Source: JAHEEL01 sp034660035
GTDB lineage: Bacteria > Actinomycetota > Acidimicrobiia > Spongiisociales > UBA5794
Length of the DNA: 15,583 nt
Assembly: GCA_034660035.1 (NCBI GenBank)
Contig: JAYEIJ010000055.1
Location: forward strand, 1-15,583
Direction of reading: 5' to 3'
Within the stretch, counting starts at the first letter, position 1, and each line of letters opens with the position of its first letter. The notes beneath the pieces were generated by a model, which saw only the letters and a list, made by a program, of their open reading frames with translations, was not told the origin of the DNA and did not search any database. Below are positions 6,886-13,202 of the stretch, one piece after another. A program made the position numbers and the translations under genes.

Positions 6886-8232
6886 GTGCAGCAGCAAGCA
6901 GTGACGGAGTTCATGGACCATGTCGTAGACAAGAGTCCAGCGCAGTTCGAGTTCCACCAGGCGGTGCAAGAGGTCGTCGAATCGGTGTGGCCGGTCTTCG
7001 AACGGGAGCCGCAGTACATGGATGCTCGCATCCTGCACCGCATGGTGGATGCGGAACGCATCATCATCTTCCGGGTTCCGTGGGTCGATGACTCGGGAAC
7101 CGTGCAGGTGAACCGCGGGTACCGGGTCGAGATGAACAGTGCGATTGGCCCCTACAAAGGTGGCCTCCGCTTCCATCCCTCGGTCAACTTGGGGATCCTC
7201 AAGTTCCTCGCGTTCGAGCAGACCTTCAAGAATGCTCTGACAACGCTCCCTCTTGGCGGCGGCAAGGGTGGCTCCGACTTCGATCCGAAGGGCAAGACCG
7301 ACGGCGAAGTCATGCGCTTCACACAGGCGTTCATGAGCGAGTTGTTCCGACACATCGGCCTTCGCACCGACGTCCCTGCAGGGGACATCGGGGTCGGCGG
7401 TCGCGAGATCGGCTACATGTTCGGGCAGTACAAGAAGCTCGCCAACGAGTTCACCGGCATCCTCACCGGCAAGGGCACGGCGTGGGGCGGGAGCCTCATC
7501 CGGCCCGAGTCGACCGGGTATGGAACGGTCTACTTCACTGAGGAGATGTTCCGCGCCAAGGGTGACAGCATCAGCGGCAAGAAGGTCCTCATCTCAGGCT
7601 CCGGCAACGTGGCTCAGTTCGCGGTCGAGAACGTCAATCGACTCGGCGGCACGGCCGTGACGCTGTCGGACTCGGGCGGGTTCATCCACGACCCGGACGG
7701 CATCGACGCCGAGAAGCTGGCCTGGGTGATGGATCTGAAGAACGTCAGACGAGGACGTATCAGCGAGTACGCCGAGAAGTTCGGGGTCAAGTACTACGCG
7801 GGGCAGCGACCATGGGCAGTCGAAGGCGCCGACGTGGCGCTCCCCTGCGCGACACAGAACGAACTCGATCTCGACGATGCGAAGCATCTCGTGGCGAACG
7901 GAATCCGAATCGTCGCCGAAGGGGCGAACATGCCGACGGAGCCGGACGCAACCCAGCTCCTCATCGACAGCGGTGTCCTGTTCGGGCCGGGCAAGGCGGC
8001 GAACGCCGGCGGTGTCGCGACCAGCGGCCTCGAGATGGCACAGAACGCCGGGTTCACCTCATGGACCCGTGAAGAGGTCGACGCGAAGCTGCTCGGCATC
8101 ATGACCGAGATCCACCGCAGCTGTCGCGAGACTGCAGAGGAATACGACGCACCCGACAACTACGTCGTTGGAGCGAACATCGCCGGCTTCCGCAAGGTGG
8201 CAGACGCGATGCTCGACCAGGGCGTGGTGTAA
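6886..8232 (+). CDS. gdhA: NADP-type glutamate dehydrogenase
   Basis: Interconverts glutamate with 2-oxoglutarate and ammonia. Start is GTG 6886, 8 bases after GAAAGGA, giving 448 residues, essentially the length of E. coli GdhA (447). The same frame is open further upstream but runs through the end of the carbamoyltransferase gene. Key elements: KGGLRFHPSVN (91-101), catalytic lysine in LPLGGGKGG (Lys127), PAGDIGVGGREIGYMFG (165-180), GKGTAWGGSLIRPESTGYG (195-213) and dinucleotide loop SGSGNVAQF (237-245). The SDSGG after the second Rossmann strand resembles NADP-dependent enzymes. It lies 47 bases after the knotted carbamoyltransferase and 12 bases before the small gene. In this locus it could capture ammonia released by carbamate kinase and PLP lyases, or regenerate 2-oxoglutarate for the aminotransferase. 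Confidence 0.95.
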   Translation: MQQQAVTEFMDHVVDKSPAQFEFHQAVQEVVESVWPVFEREPQYMDARILHRMVDAERIIIFRVPWVDDSGTVQVNRGYRVEMNSAIGPYKGGLRFHPSVNLGILKFLAFEQTFKNALTTLPLGGGKGGSDFDPKGKTDGEVMRFTQAFMSELFRHIGLRTDVPAGDIGVGGREIGYMFGQYKKLANEFTGILTGKGTAWGGSLIRPESTGYGTVYFTEEMFRAKGDSISGKKVLISGSGNVAQFAVENVNRLGGTAVTLSDSGGFIHDPDGIDAEKLAWVMDLKNVRRGRISEYAEKFGVKYYAGQRPWAVEGADVALPCATQNELDLDDAKHLVANGIRIVAEGANMPTEPDATQLLIDSGVLFGPGKAANAGGVATSGLEMAQNAGFTSWTREEVDAKLLGIMTEIHRSCRETAEEYDAPDNYVVGANIAGFRKVADAMLDQGVV

Positions 8233-8244
8233 GGAGGTTTGATC

Positions 8245-8637
8245 ATGAGAAGAAAAGTCGTTGGCTACTTCGCAGGAACCGATTCGGCATTGTTAACGGA
8301 CCTCGTCTGCGACGATGTCGACACGGTCCCGATCTCGAATGGGTTCGACAACCATGGCATGAACGTACGAATCATCAACAACGAGAACCGGGTCGATCTC
8401 TTGATCGGATACGTTCACAAGATCTTCGCCCCGGCCGACAGCGTGCAGCCGGGAGGAGTCACCTACCAGGACATCTTCCATGTCTGCCGCACGTTCGAGA
8501 TCCCGCTCCTCCTCGAGGTCCACGCGAACCTCCACGAGAAGGCGAAAGCGCTCTTCGACGAGATTCCGGACTGCGTGAACTTCGTGGATCCAGACGACAT
8601 GCTCGCCAAGGCCCGAGAGGTCCTGAACGGAGACTGA
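8245..8637 (+). CDS. conserved-looking hypothetical protein, 130 aa
   Basis: I do not recognise this family. Start is ATG 8245, 7 bases after the strong AAGGAGG at 8231-8237 that begins within the stop codon of the dehydrogenase gene, so translation is probably coupled. The protein is soluble, without signal peptide or membrane segment. It has alternating beta/alpha character: RRKVVGYFAGTDS (2-14), VDLLIGYVHKIFAP (50-63), a central glycine turn QPGGVTYQDIFHVC (68-81), then IPLLLEVHANLHEKAKALFD (86-105) and a final helix DDMLAKAREVLNG. GGVTYQDI...IPLLL recalls nucleotide-sugar glycosyltransferase or response-regulator-like alpha/beta folds only loosely. Its position between glutamate dehydrogenase and an aminotransferase implies a role in the pathway, as accessory subunit, small-molecule sensor or small enzyme. 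Confidence 0.8.
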   Translation: MRRKVVGYFAGTDSALLTDLVCDDVDTVPISNGFDNHGMNVRIINNENRVDLLIGYVHKIFAPADSVQPGGVTYQDIFHVCRTFEIPLLLEVHANLHEKAKALFDEIPDCVNFVDPDDMLAKAREVLNGD

Positions 8638-8666
8638 CCACCCGGGGTAGATTCGATTGAGATGAA

Positions 8667-8747
8667 GGATTCGTCCGGTGTGCCCGGCGCACGTGAAGCC
8701 GCTGAGCACACCGGGGGTCCGACGATGAACTCGTCGCCAACGAATCC
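8667..8747 (+). promoter_or_regulatory. candidate structured leader RNA (three-way junction) upstream of aminotransferase
   Basis: The 156-base gap before the aminotransferase is much longer than other gaps in this operon. Three nested helices can be drawn. P1 is GGATTCGT (8667-8674) with ACGAATCC (8740-8747). P2 is CCGGTGTGC (8675-8683) with GCACACCGG (8706-8714), stacking directly on P1. P3 is GACGA (8721-8725) with TCGTC (8731-8735). A short CGGC/GCCG helix can form inside the P2 loop. All pairs are Watson-Crick. It matches no riboswitch consensus I know, and no T-run follows, so if regulatory it may act on translation, attenuation by Rho, or RNA processing. The Shine-Dalgarno AAGGAG (8781-8786) lies 34 bases downstream. 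Confidence 0.35.
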
Positions 8748-8793
8748 AAGACCGGATCGCTGAACTGAACACCGACTGACAAGGAGTCACGCC

Positions 8794-9987
8794 ATGCGCA
8801 TCGCCAACCGGATCGCCAACCTCGGAACCGAGACCGCATTCGCGGTATCGGGTGAGGCCGCAGCATTCGCAGCCGAGGGGAACCGGGTCTACCCGTTCCA
8901 CCTCGGAGACATCAATCTGCCAACGCCATCGACCGTCGTCGACGGGGCAGAGAAGGCGATCGCCGACGGGAAGACCGGCTACTGCCCGAACGCCGGTATC
9001 CCCCAACTGCGCGAAGCCCTTGCAGCAGATGTATCGGCGTCCCACAACACGGCGTACACCGCTGAGAACGTGGTGGTCCAGCCCGGCGGGAAGCCAACGA
9101 TCGGCAAGTTCATCCTGACGCTGATGAACCCCGGCGACGAGGTGCTCTATCCGAACCCCGGTTACCCGATCTACGAATCGCAGATCGAATTCAACGGCGG
9201 AGTAGCCGTCCCGTACGGGTACGTCGAAGGCGCCGAGAACTTCGAGTTCGACTTCGACTCGATCGAGCGAGGCATCACGGATAAGACGAAGCTTCTCATC
9301 CTCAATGACCTCCAGAACCCGATGGGCGCTGAGTGCTCGATCGAGGAGCACGAGAAGCTCGCCGAACTCGTCCGCAAGCACAACCTGTACGTGCTGGCCG
9401 ACGAGGCCTACTTCGACATGCGCTACTCGGGGAAGAGCACGTCGTTCGTCGAACAGCCGGGGATGGCAGAGCGCACCGTCGTTCTGTACACGTTCTCCAA
9501 GAAGTTCGCGATGACCGGATGGCGCCTCGGTGCGAGCATCGGGCCGAAGGAGATCGTCGACGTGATCGCCAAGATCAACGTCAACGACGAGTCCTGCTCG
9601 AACCACTTCATCCAGTACGGCGCTCTTGCCGGACTCCAGGGTGACCAGAGCGAGCCCCAGGCGATCCTCAACGAACTCGAGGCACGAAGAGATGCAACCG
9701 CCGCCGGTCTGAACGCCATCGATGGGATCAACACGTTCGTACCGAACGCCACGTTCTACCTATTCCCGAACGTCACCGAGTTGATGGAGCGCAAGGGCAT
9801 GACCGATTACGAGGAGTTCCGCCGTGCTGCGCTCCATGCCACCGGCGTGTCGTTCACGTCCCGGATCCACTTCGGTCGTGAGCTCGAAGGCGAGCAGAAC
9901 AAGTACATCCGTCTCGCTTACTCCGGCATCAACGTGCCCGATATCAACGAAGGCCTGGGTCTGTTGAAGGAGTGGGCAGAGGCATAG
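8794..9987 (+). CDS. class I/II PLP-dependent aminotransferase (aspartate aminotransferase-like)
   Basis: 397 residues, fold-type I. Visible cofactor residues: YPNPGYPIYE (119-128), Asn175 in NDLQNPMGA, Asp203 and Tyr206 in LADEAYFD, Lys236 as Schiff-base lysine in TFSKKFAMTGWRLG with phosphate-binding Arg244, and a C-terminal substrate-carboxylate Arg in YIRLAYSG. AAGGAG lies 7 bases before ATG. It is the last gene of the rightward operon, followed by the repeat-flanked terminator. It transfers an amino group between an amino acid and a 2-oxo acid, probably 2-oxoglutarate given the upstream glutamate dehydrogenase; the other substrate cannot be read from sequence. Confidence 0.92.
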   Translation: MRIANRIANLGTETAFAVSGEAAAFAAEGNRVYPFHLGDINLPTPSTVVDGAEKAIADGKTGYCPNAGIPQLREALAADVSASHNTAYTAENVVVQPGGKPTIGKFILTLMNPGDEVLYPNPGYPIYESQIEFNGGVAVPYGYVEGAENFEFDFDSIERGITDKTKLLILNDLQNPMGAECSIEEHEKLAELVRKHNLYVLADEAYFDMRYSGKSTSFVEQPGMAERTVVLYTFSKKFAMTGWRLGASIGPKEIVDVIAKINVNDESCSNHFIQYGALAGLQGDQSEPQAILNELEARRDATAAGLNAIDGINTFVPNATFYLFPNVTELMERKGMTDYEEFRRAALHATGVSFTSRIHFGRELEGEQNKYIRLAYSGINVPDINEGLGLLKEWAEA

Positions 9988-9990
9988 AAG

Positions 9991-10022
9991 TAGCCGGGTA
10001 GCCGGGTAGCTGAGTAGCCGAG
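9991..10022 (+). repeat. 8-base tandem repeat array, plus-side arm
   Basis: Four contiguous 8-base units, TAGCCGGG, TAGCCGGG, TAGCTGAG, TAGCCGAG, start three bases after the aminotransferase stop codon. They are approximately complementary (6-7 of 8 bases per unit) to the array at 10104-10143, so the two arms can form a long imperfect stem around the terminator. Confidence 0.85.
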
Positions 10023-10039
10023 GAAGTCAACAGGACAGA

Positions 10040-10071
10040 GAAGGGGCCGGTCCTCATGGACCGGCCCCTTC
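10040..10071. terminator. strong bidirectional hairpin terminator
   Basis: A perfect 14-base stem: GAAGGGGCCGGTCC (10040-10053) and GGACCGGCCCCTTC (10058-10071) around a TCAT loop, followed on the plus strand by ctttg. It lies midway between the convergent aminotransferase and transketolase-like genes and should stop transcription from both sides, although the T-run is short. Confidence 0.85.
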
Positions 10072-10103
10072 CTTTGCGGAATGCACTTTGCTGCCGTGGT
10101 GGA

Positions 10104-10143
10104 CTACTCCGCTACTCCGCTACTCCGCTACTCCGCTACTCCG
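10104..10143 (-). repeat. 8-base tandem repeat array, minus-side arm
   Basis: Five perfect copies of ctactccg on the plus strand, reading as TAGCGGAG on the minus strand. The array abuts the transketolase-like stop codon, and the stop TAG at 10144-10146 is itself the start of the first minus-strand unit, so the repeat begins at or within the end of the coding sequence. Confidence 0.9.
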
Positions 10144-12456
10144 CTACTTCCCGAGCGCAGCGAGGTACGCCTTGATCTGTTCGATCTGGCCTTCGCCGTC
10201 GAGACCGGCTTCGTGGACGACCATGTCGCCAACACCGGAACTCAGATAGTGGCCCTTCTGGAAGGGATACATCGTGCGGGCACGTCCCAGGTCACTGCGG
10301 ATCCATCGATACATGGTCGGCAGAGTGAACCCGGTGATCCCCATCGCTTGCTGCGCTACTGCTTCCGAGAAGATCGCATTCTGCTCCTCGGCGGAGAGGC
10401 GATCGAACAGCTCTGCAGAAGTGACCAGGTAGACATCGAGATCGATACCGGCCTCCTCCAACAGAGGCAGTGTCTCGTCGACGAATGCGTATGTCACCGC
10501 TGAGCCCTGCAATACGACCGTGCCGTCGGCGACACCAGCAGCAGCACGGAGCTTGTAGACCCCCTGTGCTGCCATGGCGGCTGGGGCCAACCCGAGTGCA
10601 TCGCGGTCGGGAACAGTCTCACCCGGACGGGTAACGAACGGGGCGATCAGCGTGGGGCGGGCTCGGAACGCTGCGGCCACGAGCGGCCACATCTCGGCCG
10701 GTTCCCACGGCGTCAGGGTGATGCCGGTCTCGGGAGCGAAGTTCTCTTGAAGCACCTGCAACGCCTGGGGATCGGCGTGGGTCGGACCGTCCTCGCCGGT
10801 CTTCACACCGGCGTGAGCGCACACGAGCATGAACGGCCGGTACGGACCCGGCTCGGTCTCTTGGCGTGCCTGGTTACCGATGGCATGAAGCCGGGCCGGG
10901 ATGTGTCCCAGCGGGGCGAGGAACGCCGCGTACGATGCCACGGCCCCGACATGGGTGCCGAACGCGGATGCGCCGGAGAGCACAGAGGACAGGCCGTCCT
11001 CACAGATGCCCCCGACAGACAACGACCGTGCGTCCGGATTGGACGTCCGGTGATAGAAGCCTCCTGGGAATCCGGCGGCTACGTCGGAGATAGCTGTCGA
11101 CCCCAGGAGGTCTGCAGCACCGATCACGATCGCACCGTTGGACTCCTTGTTCAGGTACCCGAGTGCCCGACCCAACGCCTGTCTCAGCGCCAGTTTGTCG
11201 CCGGTCTCCAAAGCAAGTTCGCCCGGTACGACAGACGGATCTGCGGCTGCGTAGATGCCTTCCACGTCCGGGACCCCGTCACGGAACTTCCGTCCCCGCG
11301 TGTCCAGTCGATCCTTCGCTCCTGCGATGCGACCGGCGATCACCTTCGTCATCTCGTCTGACTCCAGCAGTGCCCGGTAGCGCTCGAGTGCCGCCCACTG
11401 CGCTGCTTCAACGGCCACCGCATCCGACGGGTTCGGCCTCTCCCAGGAGTCCACGCCGTCACCGAACACGGGCCTCTGTGTCTCGAAGAACTCGTCGCTG
11501 CACATGGCGTGGCCGCCACCGTGAGACTTCTTCCCTTCAATGCCGTACTGCCATCCCTTCGTCGTGCGGTACACGATGGCGGTTGGCTGCCCGTTGTCCA
11601 TCTCGGCTGCCATCCGCTGAGCGGTGAGCACCAAGCCGAAGTCGAAGCCGTCCGGGACGTAGATCACGTTCCAGTCGTGGAGGTAGAACAGCTCCTTCGG
11701 ATCCCACTGAACGTAGTCACCGGGCCGGTCATCTTCTCGGGTCACGGCGTCCGAATCGATCGAGGACTGGTTCCAGTCGACGTGCATCACAGCGTTGGAC
11801 AGGCCGGACGTGCCTGCGAACGCTGCGGCCTCGACCACGCGTCCGGGTGTGAGTCCCCCCTCGCCTTCGATCAGATGCACCCACGGGGCGTCTTCGCCGT
11901 AGGCATCGGCAGCCGCCACCGCCAGGCCTAATGACGACCCGACGCCGATACCGGATGCTCCGGTGGACAGTTTCACGAAGGGCGTCGCCGGTGTTGGATG
12001 TCCGTCGAGAGCTTTGGAGTTGAAGCTCTTGAAGAGCGGCTCTTGCCGGGTGAGGTTGCGGCGGAATCCGAGCAGATCCTCGAATCGCAGCCGCAGATTC
12101 ACCTCGTCGGGCAGCAACTCCGGCCGGGCGATCCGGGTGATCTCATCGCGCAGGGCCCACATCGCGTACAGACCAAGCGCCTTGTGTCCTGCGGAGTACG
12201 AGACGAGATCCTGGTCTGTGCGGTTCGGGTCACCGATGTCGTAGTCCATGCCGTCGAACAGCAACCCCGCCACGATGTGCCCCGATGAGACCGAACCGCC
12301 CGGGTGCCCGGACTGGGCATAGTTGAACAACACCGCGCACAGTCCGCGGTACACGTCGTCGAATCGCTTCAGGGCGGCCAGGTCAGCCGACAGTCCTTCC
12401 GCCGGTTCCGTCACCTCTACCCACGTCGCTCTTCGCGGTCCAAACTCTTGACCCAT
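10144..12456 (-). CDS. transketolase-like thiamine diphosphate enzyme, 770 aa
   Basis: Longer than usual transketolases (about 660-700 residues). Conserved landmarks: SGHPGG (49-54), SAGHKALGLYA (88-98), DGHPTPA (151-157), VYRTTKGWQYGIEGKKSHG (296-314), GICEDG with the likely cofactor-activating Glu487, and GEDGPTH (555-561). The ThDP/Mg motif, GDG...N in ordinary transketolases, reads GEGG (198-201) with HVDWNQSSID (225-234), so Asp is replaced by Glu with the Asn kept. This points to a separate subfamily. It may perform two-carbon transfer on sugar phosphates, but with altered metal ligand and extra insertions other ThDP chemistry is possible. GAGGAG lies rather far (11 bases) upstream of the ATG. 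It is convergent with the regulon and transcribed alone or with the downstream-facing mocA/Mo hydroxylase genes. Confidence 0.88.
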   Translation of the reverse strand: MGQEFGPRRATWVEVTEPAEGLSADLAALKRFDDVYRGLCAVLFNYAQSGHPGGSVSSGHIVAGLLFDGMDYDIGDPNRTDQDLVSYSAGHKALGLYAMWALRDEITRIARPELLPDEVNLRLRFEDLLGFRRNLTRQEPLFKSFNSKALDGHPTPATPFVKLSTGASGIGVGSSLGLAVAAADAYGEDAPWVHLIEGEGGLTPGRVVEAAAFAGTSGLSNAVMHVDWNQSSIDSDAVTREDDRPGDYVQWDPKELFYLHDWNVIYVPDGFDFGLVLTAQRMAAEMDNGQPTAIVYRTTKGWQYGIEGKKSHGGGHAMCSDEFFETQRPVFGDGVDSWERPNPSDAVAVEAAQWAALERYRALLESDEMTKVIAGRIAGAKDRLDTRGRKFRDGVPDVEGIYAAADPSVVPGELALETGDKLALRQALGRALGYLNKESNGAIVIGAADLLGSTAISDVAAGFPGGFYHRTSNPDARSLSVGGICEDGLSSVLSGASAFGTHVGAVASYAAFLAPLGHIPARLHAIGNQARQETEPGPYRPFMLVCAHAGVKTGEDGPTHADPQALQVLQENFAPETGITLTPWEPAEMWPLVAAAFRARPTLIAPFVTRPGETVPDRDALGLAPAAMAAQGVYKLRAAAGVADGTVVLQGSAVTYAFVDETLPLLEEAGIDLDVYLVTSAELFDRLSAEEQNAIFSEAVAQQAMGITGFTLPTMYRWIRSDLGRARTMYPFQKGHYLSSGVGDMVVHEAGLDGEGQIEQIKAYLAALGK

Positions 12457-12577
12457 GATCAGCTCAACTCCTCATCTGACTCGTCCGATAGCGGTACGCG
12501 CTCCGGTTCTTGACGGTTTGTTAAAGCGCCCTCAACATCCTACTTCCTCATCCGATGGTCAATTCCAGGGGATCGAG

Positions 12578-12593
12578 CAGCTGAGTAGCTGAG
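12578..12593 (+). repeat. isolated two-unit copy of the 8-base repeat
   Basis: CAGCTGAG followed by TAGCTGAG; the second unit is identical to the unit at 10007-10014 in the convergent array 2.5 kb away. It lies in the 155-base gap after the mocA-like stop codon. The rest of this gap (12457-12611) shows no gene; a convincing promoter for the transketolase-like gene was not found. Confidence 0.6.
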
Positions 12594-12597
12594 CTCG

Positions 12598-12611
12598 CCC
12601 GTCGCCACGGG
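12598..12611 (-). terminator. small hairpin just after the mocA-like gene
   Basis: CCCGT (12598-12602) pairs with ACGGG (12607-12611) around CGCC, directly adjoining the stop codon of the minus-strand gene. There is no T-run, so it is at best a weak terminator or an RNA 3' end stabiliser together with the repeat at 12578-12593. Confidence 0.3.
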
Positions 12612-13199
12612 TCACAGATCCGTGAGCAGCGCCTCGTAGTCATCCGGTGTGTTCATGTCGCGGGGAGGCACGTACGGAACTCGTAGCCTCAGGATCCGGG
12701 CGTCATATGACTCCACGAGGAGTCTCCCGAGCACCTTTTCCCCCGCCAGATCACTCATGGACTCCACGGCAGCGGCAGACAGGAGGAACGGATGGGCGAT
12801 CCTGTTGCTGTACTCGGTCACAGCAGCCCACGGCTTCGCCTCGATCCAGAGGTCGATCATCGAATCGATCACATCGGTCCGGATCGTTGGCAGGTCACCC
12901 GGCACGATCACGAACGCCCCCGCCCTTGAATCAGCGGCGGTAGCCGTCAGTAACGACGACATGTTTCCCCGTCGATAATCCGGATTCCGTACGATTGTCG
13001 CGGACTCCGACTCGATCGATTCCTCAATCTCCTGTGCACCTGCACCGACAACGACAATCAGCCGCTCGATCGCGCTTGCTTCGACCGCTGCGATCGTCGC
13101 GTTGAGCACCGTCGAGTCCCTGTACGGGAGCAGGAGCTTCGGCTCCCCCATCCGTTTGGAAGCCCCTGCAGCGAGTACGACGGCCGTGACCGAGAGCAT
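12612..13199 (-). CDS. MocA/MobA-like molybdenum cofactor nucleotidyltransferase
   Basis: 195 residues with the nucleotidyltransferase signature LAAGASKRMGEPKLLLPY (9-26), an IVVVGAG strand, VPGDLPTI carrying the metal-binding Asp near residue 101, and the C-terminal RDMNTPDDYEAL typical of MocA/MobA proteins. Such enzymes attach CMP or GMP to molybdopterin; those beside xanthine-dehydrogenase-family genes usually make the cytosine dinucleotide form, so MocA is the best guess. It starts 3 bases after the Mo-hydroxylase stop, indicating one operon and a dedicated cofactor supply. Its Shine-Dalgarno is weak, consistent with translational coupling. Confidence 0.88.
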   Translation of the reverse strand: MLSVTAVVLAAGASKRMGEPKLLLPYRDSTVLNATIAAVEASAIERLIVVVGAGAQEIEESIESESATIVRNPDYRRGNMSSLLTATAADSRAGAFVIVPGDLPTIRTDVIDSMIDLWIEAKPWAAVTEYSNRIAHPFLLSAAAVESMSDLAGEKVLGRLLVESYDARILRLRVPYVPPRDMNTPDDYEALLTDL

Positions 13200-13202
13200 C
13201 CC

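Noticed and set aside
8293..9606. Long minus-strand open frame (437 codons) opposite the 130-residue protein and aminotransferase genes
   Set aside because: It overlaps two well-supported genes and a structured intergenic region; the translation has no family features.
10104..10143. CRISPR-like array
   Set aside because: Units are 8 bases with no spacers and no cas genes; it is a simple tandem repeat.
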